A DNA stretch of 27,564 nucleotides from JANYHF01 sp031367715 (GCA_031367715.1 JANLQJ010000193.1:1-27564), one strand, 5' to 3'. Positions 8,443 through 16,556 are shown, counted from the first letter of the stretch. Notes: generated by a model not told the origin, from the sequence alone. Numbers and translations: made by a program.

Positions 8443-9480
8443 CTAAGGTGCAGCCTTGATCTCGTTCCACAGATCCGACCGCTTGGTGGGATCCTCGACC
8501 AGTTGCAGATAGACCAGCTTGTCGTTGGGGCCAGCGCTTGTGCTGGCAACCGATGTGTTGCCAAAGCCGTTGCGGTCCGACAGCGCCTTGCCGATCTTCT
8601 TTTGCAACAGGAAGTTCACCCAGCTCTCGGCCAGTTCCTTGTCCCTGACGCCCGACGTCATGGCCCAGGTATCGAGCCAGGCCAGCGCGCCCTCCTTGGC
8701 GTTGATATAAGCCACGTGAGCGCCCGCATCCTTCATCGACTTGAGCTGCTGTTGGCCATAGTTGGCCCAGATCAGCGCAATATCGTTGCTCTTGTAGAGC
8801 TGGGTCGCCTCATCGGCAGTGGTATAGAAGCTCAGCACATTGTGCTTCAGGTCGATCAGCTTGGCCTTGGCGGCAGCGATTTGATCTGTCGACAGATGGA
8901 ACGGATCGGCGACACCTTGTGTCAGCGCCGTGAACGAGAAATTGTGTTCGCCATTGTCGTAGGCCAGTATCTTGCCCTTGTATTTCGGGTCCCACATCAC
9001 AGCCATGCTGTCGGGCGCAGGCTTGACCTTGTCGGTGTCATAGATCAGGCCGATCGAGTCGAAAGCGAACGGTATGGCGTGCACCTTGCCCTCGCGCACG
9101 ACGCCGCTGACCCTGCTGAGATCGCTGAACAGCGGCAGCGTGTCTTTCTGGTTCGGCACCTTGTCGAGGTCGAACGGCGTGGTGAGGCCGGCATCGATGT
9201 AGCGCTGCAGCTGCGCCGTATTGACCGCGAACAGATCGAAGTCCTTACCCTCGCTGCCCTTGATCTTGGCCCAAATTTCGTCGTCGGTGCCGATGAACAC
9301 GACCTTCACGGTGGCGCCCGACTGCTGTTGGAATTCCTTGACCCAATCGTCGTCGGCATAGCCTTGCCAGGCCATAACTCGCAGCTCCTTGGCCTCGGAC
9401 GTTGCTACCCCCGCCCCCAGCAAGAGTGGCAGAGTTGCGGCCGCGCCGAGCAGCAAACGTCTCGTCAGTGTCAGCACCAT
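8443..9480 (-). CDS. Periplasmic substrate-binding protein, PotD/PotF-like
   Basis: Extracytoplasmic solute-binding protein of the spermidine/putrescine-type family, 345 aa. The N-terminus MVLTLTRRLLLGAAATLPLLLGAGVATSEA is a signal peptide; the paired arginines before the hydrophobic core leave Tat export possible. The mature part begins with LRVMAWQGYADDDWVKEFQQQSGATV, the usual first strand of this family, and later has VHAIPFAFDSIGLIYDTDKV and LIWANYGQQ. The start at 9480 is fixed by a strong AAGGAGG five bases upstream; the in-frame ATG at 9507 lies before that site. It sits between the AraD1-type dehydratase gene (36 bases upstream) and two permease genes, as one operon. Ligand unknown: polyamine-type by fold, but probably a sugar or sugar acid by context. 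Confidence 0.9.
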   Translation of the reverse strand: MVLTLTRRLLLGAAATLPLLLGAGVATSEAKELRVMAWQGYADDDWVKEFQQQSGATVKVVFIGTDDEIWAKIKGSEGKDFDLFAVNTAQLQRYIDAGLTTPFDLDKVPNQKDTLPLFSDLSRVSGVVREGKVHAIPFAFDSIGLIYDTDKVKPAPDSMAVMWDPKYKGKILAYDNGEHNFSFTALTQGVADPFHLSTDQIAAAKAKLIDLKHNVLSFYTTADEATQLYKSNDIALIWANYGQQQLKSMKDAGAHVAYINAKEGALAWLDTWAMTSGVRDKELAESWVNFLLQKKIGKALSDRNGFGNTSVASTSAGPNDKLVYLQLVEDPTKRSDLWNEIKAAP

Positions 9481-9516
9481 GATTTCCTCCTTAAGGGTCC
9501 TAGTCACTCACAGACT

Positions 9517-10515
9517 TCAAAGTGGCATCACCGTCACCAGACCCTCGTCCTCGGCCGCCTGCATGGGATTGCGCAGTGGCTTGCCGAAGGCCGGTACGTC
9601 AATCTCGAACTCGTCACCGGGCGCGGTCTTGACGCCTGCCGAGAAACTCAGCACCGCCGCACCGAAATAGTGCGCATGCAAATCACCAGGCCGGCGGAAG
9701 ATCGGATACTTGAAGTGGTGGTGCTCAAGATTGGAGTAAGAGTGGGACATGTTGGCCTCCCCAAGCAGGGCATCGTCCTCCCAAAGCACCTTGCCGTTAC
9801 GGATGACGCGCGACTTGCCGCGAACATCGGCGGGCGGCTCGCCGATCAACAGCTCGGGCCCGAAGGAACAGGCGCGTAGCTTGGAGATACCCGTATAAAG
9901 ATAGTTCTTGGCTTCGACGGTGTGATCGGAGAACTCATTGCCGATGGCAAAACCGATACGGCGCGGAAAGCCTTTCGCATCGTTGATGTATAGCCCAACA
10001 ATCTCGGGCTCTTCGGCCCCGGTGATGGCAAAACTTGGCAGCAGCAGCGGAGCGCCCGGCGCAACCACGCATTCACCCGTGCCCTTGTAGAACCACTCCG
10101 GCACCACGCCGATCTTGCCCTTGGCGGGCTTGCCTCCCTCCACGCCCATGCGAAAGATCTTCATGCTGTCGGACTCTGGCGCATCGTTGCCATGGGTCAT
10201 GACATGCATTTTGTTGCGCGCCGAGGCGCTGCCAATGTGACTTAGGCCGGTGCCGGTAATGAAGAAGCGCGTGGGCTCGGGATGATCGAGCGGGGCGAGC
10301 ACATGACCCGACGCCAACAGACCCGCATAGTCGATGCGCTTGCCATTGGCGAACTGGCCGATGAGTTCGGCCAGAGGTTGCTTCTTGGCCATTGCCTGCT
10401 CGGCCAGTTCGTAGATGCTGCCGACACCGGTCAGCTCGCGAGCATGATCGCCATCGGCCTCGACCAGCGCAACCCCTCTGCCGCCCAAGCTGTTGCGATA
10501 CTGTATGATGCGCAT
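9517..10515 (-). CDS. AraD1/GguC-type 2-keto-3-deoxypentonate dehydratase (FAH superfamily)
   Basis: 332 aa, full length for the AraD1 family of the fumarylacetoacetate hydrolase superfamily. Recognisable blocks in order: MRIIQYR start; FFITGTGLSHIGSASARNKMH; SMKIFRMGVEGGKPAKGKIGVVPEWFYKGTG; EEPEIVGLYI; GFAIGNEFSDH; EANMSHSYSNLEHHHFKYPIFRRPGDLHAHYFG. The acidic residues of EEPE and the ED/EF pairs are where the family binds its divalent metal. These enzymes dehydrate 2-keto-3-deoxy-pentonates to 2-oxoglutarate semialdehyde in the non-phosphorylating pentose pathway. The ATG at 10515 has GGAG seven bases upstream; longer frames run into the preceding SDR gene. The neighbouring dehydrogenase and IlvD-type dehydratase provide the two preceding steps. 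Exact sugar (L-arabinose, D-xylose, L-fucose type) not determined. Confidence 0.85.
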   Translation of the reverse strand: MRIIQYRNSLGGRGVALVEADGDHARELTGVGSIYELAEQAMAKKQPLAELIGQFANGKRIDYAGLLASGHVLAPLDHPEPTRFFITGTGLSHIGSASARNKMHVMTHGNDAPESDSMKIFRMGVEGGKPAKGKIGVVPEWFYKGTGECVVAPGAPLLLPSFAITGAEEPEIVGLYINDAKGFPRRIGFAIGNEFSDHTVEAKNYLYTGISKLRACSFGPELLIGEPPADVRGKSRVIRNGKVLWEDDALLGEANMSHSYSNLEHHHFKYPIFRRPGDLHAHYFGAAVLSFSAGVKTAPGDEFEIDVPAFGKPLRNPMQAAEDEGLVTVMPL

Positions 10516-10543
10516 TGCCCACTCCACGAAACGAAGGTCATTT

Positions 10544-11323
10544 TCAGATCCAACCGCCATCGACGACAAAATTCTGAGACGTACACATGCGACTGTCGTC
10601 GGCCGCCAGAAACAACGCCATGCGCGCAATATCGGACGGAAACACCCGTTCGCGCAAACACTGCCGCTCTTCGATCTGCCTCTCACCGGCCGGAGTGAGC
10701 CACAGTTTCAACTGCCGCTCGGTCATCACCCAGCCTGGTACGATGCAGTTGACACGGATCTTCTCGGGCCCAAGTTCACGGGCAAGCGCCCTGGTCAGAC
10801 CCGCGACGGCTGCCTTGGCGGTGACGTAGGCCGGACAGTCGGGATCGCCGACATACCAGGTGATCGAGCCGAAATTGATGATCGAGCCACCGCCGGCGTC
10901 CCGCATGCTCGCCCGCACGGCCTGGGCAGCGAAAAACTGATGGCGCAGATTGACGGCCATGCGGTCGTCCCAATAGGCGACGCTGACATCGGCAGTCTGA
11001 TGCCGGTCATCGTTGCCGGCATTATTAATCAGCGCCCGGATGGGGCCATTCTGTTCGAAGGTGCGAGCGATGGCAGCGCGCAGGTCATCTATGTTGCGCA
11101 AATCGCATGGGATGAAGTCTGGCGGCCGGCGACCGCTGCTTGCAATCTCTGCCGCTAACGCTTCGGAAGCTTCCCTCGCCACATCGACAAACACGACGCG
11201 AGCGCCTTGAGCGCTGAAATGTTCGACGAGACTGGCGCCGATGCCGCTACCGCCGCCGGTGATGAAGACCACGCGGTCTCGCAAGCTGGGATAGTCGGCC
11301 GGGTTGTCGATTGCGCCTGTCAT
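10544..11323 (-). CDS. SDR-family sugar dehydrogenase
   Basis: Short-chain dehydrogenase/reductase of 259 aa, classical type. Cofactor motif TGGGSGIG at residues 22-29; an aspartate after the second strand (VFVDVAR, D47) favours NAD; NNAG at 100-103; catalytic Ser153 (INFGSIT), Tyr166 and Lys170 (YVTAK); C-terminus VVDGGWI. The ATG at 11323 lies seven bases after the stop of the IlvD-type dehydratase gene, and the AraD1 gene follows 28 bases later, so it belongs to the same transcript. By context it oxidises an aldopentose (or related sugar) to its lactone at C1, the first step of the oxidative pathway. The SDR fold alone does not fix the substrate, and a secondary-alcohol dehydrogenase role cannot be excluded. 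Confidence 0.88.
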   Translation of the reverse strand: MTGAIDNPADYPSLRDRVVFITGGGSGIGASLVEHFSAQGARVVFVDVAREASEALAAEIASSGRRPPDFIPCDLRNIDDLRAAIARTFEQNGPIRALINNAGNDDRHQTADVSVAYWDDRMAVNLRHQFFAAQAVRASMRDAGGGSIINFGSITWYVGDPDCPAYVTAKAAVAGLTRALARELGPEKIRVNCIVPGWVMTERQLKLWLTPAGERQIEERQCLRERVFPSDIARMALFLAADDSRMCTSQNFVVDGGWI

Positions 11324-11330
11324 AGGTGCC

Positions 11331-13064
11331 TCAATGCGAATGCCGCCCGACCGCCGCACCGCGGCTGCAGGCGAGAAAATCGAGATCGGCGCCCTCGTCG
11401 GCCTGCAGCACATGGTCGACATAGAGTTTTTGATAACCGCTGCTCATGGCCGGCTCGGGCGCTTTCCAGAGCTTTTTGCGCGCTGCCAGTTCCTTGTCGC
11501 TGACGTTCAGTTGCAGCCGTCGCCCGGAAACATCGAGTTCCACCGGATCGCCATTTTGCACCAGTGCCAGCGGTCCGCCAGCTGCCGCTTCGGGCGAGAT
11601 ATGCAGCACCACGGTGCCGTAGGCCGTGCCGCTCATGCGCGCATCCGAGATGCGCAACATGTCCTTGACACCCTTCTTCAGGAGTTTGGCTGGCAGCGAC
11701 ATGTTGCCCACCTCCGCCATGCCCGGATAGCCCTTTGGCCCGCAATTCTTTAGTACCATCACCGATGTTGCGTCGATGTCCAGTCCACGATCGTCGATGC
11801 GGCAATGATAGTCCTCGATGTTCTCGAACACGACCGCCTTGCCGCGATGCTGCATCAATCCGGGCGTCGCCGCCGACGGCTTCAATACGGCGCCGTTAGG
11901 GGCCAGATTGCCGCGCAAGACGACGATGCCGCCCTGCGGGGTCAACGCCTCATCCCATGGGCGGATTACTTCGGAATCGTAGGTCGGCGCGTCCCGCACG
12001 ATTTCACCGATGGATTGTCCGGACACTGTCAAAGCATCCTTATGCAGCATGCCGCGCTCGGCCAGCTGGCGCATCACGGCCGGGAGGCCGCCGGCATAGC
12101 AAAAGTCCTCCATCAGGAAGCGGCCGGACGGCATCAGATCGACCAGCGTTGGCACGTCGCGGCCCAGCCGGTCCCAGTCATCGAGCGTCAGATCGACGCC
12201 GAGCCGCCGCGCAATGGCGATAAGATGGATGACTGCGTTGGTGGAGCCGCCGATTGCACCGTTGACCCGAATGGCATTCTCGAAGGCCGGGCGCGTCAGG
12301 ATGCGCGACATGCTCACGTCATCGTGTACCAGGTCGACGATGCGCCTGCCGGCCATATGGGCGAGCACGCCGCGCCGCGCATCGACCGCCGGTATGGCCG
12401 CATTTTCCGGCAAACCGATACCGAGGGCCTCCACCATGCTCGCCATGGTCGAAGCCGTACCCATGGTCATGCAGCTGCCAGCTGACCGGCTCTGGCCCTG
12501 CTCCACGGCCATGAAATCGGCCAGCGACATGGTGCCGGCCTTGACGTCGGCGTGAAAGCGCCAGACATGCGTACCCGAGCCGATCTCCTGCCCGCGGAAC
12601 TTGCCGTTCAGCATCGGCCCGCCAGAGACCGCAATTGCCGGCAGATCGCAGCTCGCCGCACCCATGAGCAGTGCAGGCGTGGTCTTGTCGCAACCGACCA
12701 GCAGCACCACGCCATCGATCGGATTGCCACGGATCGATTCCTCCACATCCATGCTGGCGAGATTGCGGAACAGCATGGCCGTCGGCCTGAGATTGCTCTC
12801 GCCCAGCGACATGACCGGGAACTCGACCGGAAAGCCGCCCGCCTCATAGACGCCGCGCTTCACGTGCTCGGCAACCTGCCGCAGATGCGCATTACACGGA
12901 GTGAGCTCCGACCAGGTATTGCAGATGCCGATGACCGGACGGCCGTCAAACAAATCATGCGGCAGGCCCTGGTTCTTCATCCAGCTGCGATGCATGAACG
13001 CGTTCATGCCCTGGCCGCCAAACCACTCGGACGATCTGAGTTTGCGTAAGTTGCGTACCGGCAT
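11331..13064 (-). CDS. IlvD/Edd-family pentonate dehydratase (L-arabinonate-type)
   Basis: Iron-sulfur sugar-acid dehydratase, 577 aa. The three expected cluster cysteines are present: C57 (NTWSELTPCNAH), C125 (VGCDKTTPA) and C198 (AGSCMTMGTAST). A lysine directly after CD (K127) matches the carbamylated, Mg-binding lysine of the family, and DARMSGTAYGT carries the catalytic serine. The sequence is close in order and spacing to the structurally known Rhizobium leguminosarum L-arabinonate dehydratase (offset of two residues, from memory). It would convert L-arabinonate or D-xylonate to the 2-keto-3-deoxy acid. The ATG at 13064 gives MPVRNLRKLRSSEWFGGQGMNAFMHR, typical for sugar-acid members; longer frames cross the shared promoter with the divergent IclR gene. 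It is the first gene of the catabolic operon. Confidence 0.9.
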   Translation of the reverse strand: MPVRNLRKLRSSEWFGGQGMNAFMHRSWMKNQGLPHDLFDGRPVIGICNTWSELTPCNAHLRQVAEHVKRGVYEAGGFPVEFPVMSLGESNLRPTAMLFRNLASMDVEESIRGNPIDGVVLLVGCDKTTPALLMGAASCDLPAIAVSGGPMLNGKFRGQEIGSGTHVWRFHADVKAGTMSLADFMAVEQGQSRSAGSCMTMGTASTMASMVEALGIGLPENAAIPAVDARRGVLAHMAGRRIVDLVHDDVSMSRILTRPAFENAIRVNGAIGGSTNAVIHLIAIARRLGVDLTLDDWDRLGRDVPTLVDLMPSGRFLMEDFCYAGGLPAVMRQLAERGMLHKDALTVSGQSIGEIVRDAPTYDSEVIRPWDEALTPQGGIVVLRGNLAPNGAVLKPSAATPGLMQHRGKAVVFENIEDYHCRIDDRGLDIDATSVMVLKNCGPKGYPGMAEVGNMSLPAKLLKKGVKDMLRISDARMSGTAYGTVVLHISPEAAAGGPLALVQNGDPVELDVSGRRLQLNVSDKELAARKKLWKAPEPAMSSGYQKLYVDHVLQADEGADLDFLACSRGAAVGRHSH

Positions 13065-13078
13065 GTGAGCGCCCACAA

Positions 13079-13099
13079 TTGTTTGGCATAGCCGAACAA
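13079..13099. promoter_or_regulatory. Putative IclR-type operator in the divergent promoter region
   Basis: A 21-bp imperfect palindrome: TTGTTTGGC, ATA spacer, GCCGAACAA, with one mismatch between the nine-base arms. It lies 15 bases upstream of the dehydratase start and 31 bases upstream of the IclR-family start, so it could serve both genes. A second, looser pair (GTTGG / CCAAC) follows on the IclR side. Regulation by the adjacent IclR protein is inference from position and symmetry. Confidence 0.5.
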
Positions 13100-13130
13100 C
13101 GTTTGTTGGTGCTAAAGTATTGCCCAACAC

Positions 13131-14015
13131 ATGGGATCGAGTCAAATTGCAACTTCGGACGCATTGGACGCTCTGGCCATGACGAAGACCGAACATGCAG
13201 CACCAGATGGCCGTTACAAGGTCAGGAGCCTCGGGCGGGCTCTCGATCTGCTCGATGCGATCGCCGCCAGCGTGGCCTCTGGCGCTCGCTTGACGGACAT
13301 CGCCCGCAATCTCGCAATGTCGAAGGCTGCCGCGCACGCCATCTTGCAGACACTGTTGGCGCGCGGCTTAGTGAGCGACAGTGGCGCCGGACATGGGCGG
13401 CGCTACAAGCTCGGCATGGCGCTGGCGACGCTGGGGGACAGGGCTCTGCATGGGCTCGGTCTACTGGATGCGGCGCTACCTGAATTGCGGCAGCTGACCG
13501 ACGAGATAGGCCTGACCACGCGCGTCGCCATCCTGGAAGATGGCTATGCCGTTGTGGTTGGCCGGGTTGACGGTCCTGGCGCCGTTCGCTTCGATGCCGC
13601 GCTTGGCCGGCGCGAGCTGCCGCATTGCTCGGCGGTCGGCAAGGCACTGCTGGCGAGCCTGCCGTTGGAGACGGCCCAGGCATTGCTGGCTAGCATCGAC
13701 CTGGAGCGGCGCACGCCCCAGACCATCACCACGCGTGCGGCGCTCTTGAAGGAACTCGCCAAAGTCCGGCGCCTTGGCTATGCGGTCGACGATGAGGAGG
13801 ACACCGAAGGCGTAGCCTGCATCGGCGCCTGCGTATTCGACCGCGCTGGCACGGTGGTCGGAGCGATCAGCGCCACAGGACTGCGGGGCCGCAACTGGGG
13901 TGGTGGCAAGACCCAACTGGCAAAACCGGTGCTGGCTTGTGCCAGGCGGATCACGCAAAGACTGGGCGGGGTGCCGGCTCCTGCCAAACAGACAAACATT
14001 CGGGCTGATGGTTAG
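13131..14015 (+). CDS. IclR-family transcriptional regulator
   Basis: 294 aa from the first ATG. The N-terminal winged helix-turn-helix covers about residues 31-95 (YKVRSLGRALDLLDAIA, LTDIARNLAMSKAAAHAILQTLLARGLV, RRYKLGMALATLG). The C-terminal effector-binding domain shows LTTRVAILEDGYAVVVGRVDGPGAVRF, the signature LPHCSAVGKALLA, and GYAVDDEEDTEGVACIGACVFDRAG. It is divergent from the sugar-acid operon and is its likely regulator, sensing a pathway sugar or sugar acid. Neither this ATG nor the in-frame ATG at 13179 has a clear ribosome site, so the start may be 13179. The TAG stop coincides with the left end of an IS630-type element: the target TA plus the first IS base spell TAG, and the uninterrupted site also spelled TAG, so the protein is unchanged by the insertion. 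Confidence 0.9.
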   Translation: MGSSQIATSDALDALAMTKTEHAAPDGRYKVRSLGRALDLLDAIAASVASGARLTDIARNLAMSKAAAHAILQTLLARGLVSDSGAGHGRRYKLGMALATLGDRALHGLGLLDAALPELRQLTDEIGLTTRVAILEDGYAVVVGRVDGPGAVRFDAALGRRELPHCSAVGKALLASLPLETAQALLASIDLERRTPQTITTRAALLKELAKVRRLGYAVDDEEDTEGVACIGACVFDRAGTVVGAISATGLRGRNWGGGKTQLAKPVLACARRITQRLGGVPAPAKQTNIRADG

Positions 14016-14040
14016 AGTACTTTCCGCTTGATGTGGAACA
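14015..14040 (+). repeat. Left terminal inverted repeat of the IS630-type element
   Basis: Pairs with 15090-15115 at 21 of 26 positions. Its first base, G, completes the TAG stop of the upstream regulator gene. Confidence 0.85.
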
Positions 14041-15022
14041 TTAGGCGGCGCTGCATGCCGGAAATAATTGGCGCACTCATCGGGTGCAAAGGTTTTGATG
14101 AGTTTGCCGATCAGCTTTATGAGCGTCGTCACGGTGCGGGCGGCGCCTTTGCGCAGTGCCGTCTTCAGCTTGGAGAATGCCATTTCGATGGGATTGAGGT
14201 CTGGCGAATAGGCGGGCAGATAGCGCACCGTGGCGCCGGCGGCGCCGAGCGCCTCGGCGACTCCGACAATCTTGTGGGTGCGCAGATTATCCATGAAGAG
14301 GATGTCGTTCTTGTGCAGTGTCGGCACGAGAACCTGTTCGACATAGGCAAGGAACGATGGCCCATCCATGGCGCCGTAGATGACATAGGGCGTGGTCAGA
14401 CCATCGATGCGCAAGGCGGCAACCAGGGTCAGCGTCTTCCAGTGGCCGTGCGGCACGTTCGAGACAAGGCGCTTGCCACGCGGCGAACGCCCGTAGTGCC
14501 GCACCATCTTCGTGGTGACCGCGTTCGGCGTGGCGCTCGGACCGATGGCGCGCTCACGCCTCACCGTCGATGAAGACGAGGCGCGGCGCATCCAGGCGCG
14601 GCTGTTCGGCTTTCAACTCGGCGCGCGCGGCAGCAACGTCAGGGCGATCCTGTTCGGCGGCGTGCAGAGTTTTTTTTAAAGGTGATGTCGTGCCGCTCAT
14701 AAAAGCGCCAGATCGAGGTTGTCCCGGACTTGAGCTTCAGTTCGCGGCGCAACCGCGCGCCGATCTCCTTCAAGGTCAGGTCCGGCTCGGCGGCAACCAG
14801 CTCAAGCAGCCATTGCCGATGCTGATCGAGCGGCGAGCGGCTGTGGCCCGTGCCGGGCTTGGCATCGAGGCTGCCGGTCGTCGTCCAGCGCTCGATCCAG
14901 CGGATCGCCGTCGAGGCGCCGACATTCAACAGACGCGCCGCCTGCCGCGCGCTATCACCGGCCTCGACAATCGCGACCGCCCGCACCCTGAGATCCTTCG
15001 AGTATCCCTTCGTCGTTGCCAC
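14041..15022 (-). pseudogene. IS630-family transposase, frameshifted
   Basis: The N-terminal part starts at GTG 15022 (VATTKGYSKDLRVRAVAIVEAGDSARQAARLLNVG, a helix-turn-helix). It reads to ITFKK at a run of eight A on the coding strand (plus-strand T run 14670-14677), after which the zero frame ends in a short arginine-rich tail. The expected continuation (KKTLHAAEQDRPDVAAARAEL, then RLVFID) is in the +1 frame. A second frame change follows near 14565-14575, after which the catalytic part continues: VPHGHWKTLTLVAALR, FMDNLRTHKIV with the second Asp, and LPAYSPDLNPIEMAFSKLK with the Glu. The C-terminal stop expected near 14041 is again out of frame. One shift at an A-run could be programmed slippage, but two or three changes together point to an inactive gene. 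Confidence 0.8.
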
Positions 15023-15089
15023 CCCGCCGTTGCTGTCGCGGGAATCTGAATCTGATTTGCAAGCAGAAGGGAACCCCCTGCGGCTTTTC

Positions 15090-15115
15090 TGATTCACATC
15101 AGGCGGAAAGCGCTC
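15090..15115 (-). repeat. Right terminal inverted repeat of the IS630-type element
   Basis: Reverse complement begins GAGCGCTTTCCGCC and matches the left end at 21 of 26 positions. It is followed by the second TA copy at 15116-15117. Confidence 0.85.
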
Positions 15116-15275
15116 TAGCAAGCACCTTGCGCAGCGCAGGCTCAGCAAAGCAGGTGTCGATGCCCATCGAAGTTGCGAACGCGAACGCGGCGGATCCGCC
15201 GGTCGCACCCGCCGCCGCCTCAATGAGTGCCGCATGGAGCGTGCCTTGCCCTTGGACTTGAAACGAGAGTGACAT
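15099..15275 (-). pseudogene. Truncated ORF downstream of the methyltransferase (possibly PLD-like nuclease N-terminus)
   Basis: From ATG 15275 the minus strand reads MSLSFQVQGQGTLHAALIEA, then AAGATGGSAAFAFATSMGID, then TCFAEPALRKVLA, before entering the IS end and stopping after seven more codons. The small-residue-rich strand pattern (GTLHAALIEA, AFAFATSMGI) loosely recalls the first strands of phospholipase-D-like/HKD nucleases, which can be restriction enzymes. It starts 33 bases after the methyltransferase stop on the same strand, the position where a cognate restriction gene could sit. If the IS is removed in silico, the frame runs into the antisense of the IclR gene, so it had lost its 3' part before the IS arrived. 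The family guess is weak; truncation is well supported. Confidence 0.4.
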
Positions 15276-15308
15276 AGGCGCCGCGCCCCTGCAAAAGCTG
15301 TGGCAGTT

Positions 15309-16556
15309 TCATACACTGGGTCGCCGAACACTTCCGAGGGCTATCGTGCTACGTGTTTGTGTGTCGATCGCCACCAAAGCTGGTGTTTTCGATTGGCGCC
15401 GTTTGCTCGGGACCAAGCGGATCGTCGCGGCTTCGACCACCTTCATATGATCGAGATGCGCCCGAACCGCGTCCAGGAATCCGGGCACGAACCGCAGGCT
15501 CGACGCTTGCGCGCGTGACAGAAAGCCAGCGGTGGCCCGCACCGAGAGCGGTGCGCCGGGGTGACGGAGGAACTCGTGCAAGGGTTGGCGCTTCGCGAAG
15601 ATCGGAAAATCGCTGATCTCGACGGCGTGCCGGGCCGTACCGTCATATCTGGCAGCGCGGGGAAATGACCGCTGCTTGGTCGGCCAAGCGCGATCACGAT
15701 CGGTCGTATAGGTCCCCGGCTTCTTCAAGCGGTTGCCGAGCCAAGCCGCGACCGGCACGGAAACGGCGTTGCCGACCAGTGACCACCTCGAACGCTCGGG
15801 CGCGCTCGCCGTCCAGTCGGACGGAAAACCTTGCAGCCGTTCGACATCTCGAATGTCGGGCTTGATGATGCGCCCGTCGGGAAGAAGGATGGCGGGTGGC
15901 GAGGGGATGCCGACCGTCGAACCGTTCTTCAGGGTCGGCACGGCACTAGGCGCCCAGCAGAGACCGCGTGTCCCCTCGGTCCAGGAGAAGCCGTGGGCGT
16001 GGGTATCGAGACGTGTCGTGATCGCCTTGAGCTGTGCCTCGTCGGCGAAAAACACGGTCGAGGGATCGAGATCGCAACGGCTCGCGACAAAGAAGACGCG
16101 TTCGCGCCGCTGCGGCAGGAAGGCGAGGGTATTCACGATCCGGTAGGCCCAACGATATCCACGTTCCTCGAATGCCTTCGTCAGCCGATCCATGGCCGAG
16201 CCCTGGTCGAGCGACAACATGAACGACACGTTCTCCAGCACGACGACCGGGACCTTCCGTTGATCCAGCAGGCGAAAGACATGATCGACCAGACCGGAGC
16301 GCTTGCCGCCGATACCGGCCGTCATGCCCGCCTGCGACAGATCCTGGCACGGAAAGCCGGCCGTCAGCAGTTCCGTCCTGGCCGGCAAGGACTTTAACGA
16401 CGATACGTCGGGGTAGTTCGTGACGAGCGGAAACTGCGCCCCGAGCACCGTGACGGCCGGGTCCCAGATTTCGCAGGTCAACATCGTTTCGTGGCCGGCT
16501 TCGTGAAGCCCGCGCTCCATACCGCCGATGCCGGCGAAGAGTGCAGCGATGCGCAT
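15309..16556 (-). CDS. DNA (cytosine-5-)-methyltransferase with C-terminal extension
   Basis: C5 DNA methyltransferase of 415 aa. Motif I LFAGIGGMERGL (6-17); motif IV GFPCQDLSQAG with nucleophile Cys70; motif VI ENV (108-110); motif VIII QRRERVFF (149-156); motifs IX-X RLQGFP (240-245) and GNAVSVPVA (262-270). The stretch between VIII and IX that should hold the target-recognition domain is short (about 80 residues), while about 140 residues follow motif X, more than in compact members; recognition could partly lie there. The ATG at 16556 has GGGGAG eight bases upstream. No intact restriction gene is adjacent, only a truncated ORF downstream, so it may be an orphan or the remains of a type II restriction-modification pair. 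The recombinase upstream suggests island cargo. Confidence 0.88.
   Translation of the reverse strand: MRIAALFAGIGGMERGLHEAGHETMLTCEIWDPAVTVLGAQFPLVTNYPDVSSLKSLPARTELLTAGFPCQDLSQAGMTAGIGGKRSGLVDHVFRLLDQRKVPVVVLENVSFMLSLDQGSAMDRLTKAFEERGYRWAYRIVNTLAFLPQRRERVFFVASRCDLDPSTVFFADEAQLKAITTRLDTHAHGFSWTEGTRGLCWAPSAVPTLKNGSTVGIPSPPAILLPDGRIIKPDIRDVERLQGFPSDWTASAPERSRWSLVGNAVSVPVAAWLGNRLKKPGTYTTDRDRAWPTKQRSFPRAARYDGTARHAVEISDFPIFAKRQPLHEFLRHPGAPLSVRATAGFLSRAQASSLRFVPGFLDAVRAHLDHMKVVEAATIRLVPSKRRQSKTPALVAIDTQTRSTIALGSVRRPSV

Larger units (their letters stand above)
14015..15115 (-). mobile_element. IS630-family insertion sequence (decayed)
   Basis: About 1.1 kb, bounded by 26-bp terminal inverted repeats: left 14015-14040, right 15090-15115, with 21 of 26 positions matching (shared CTTTCCGC, TGATGTG). 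A TA dinucleotide flanks each end (14013-14014 and 15116-15117), the target duplication expected for IS630/Tc1-mariner elements. The single transposase gene on the minus strand is broken by frame changes. The element sits between the IclR gene and the methyltransferase block and may mark the edge of the latter. Confidence 0.88.

Noticed and set aside
8503..9879. Long plus-strand open frame (458 codons) antisense to the binding-protein and AraD1 genes
   Set aside because: It spans two clearly real genes on the other strand, has no ribosome site and no recognisable domain; it is an antisense shadow of GC-rich genes.
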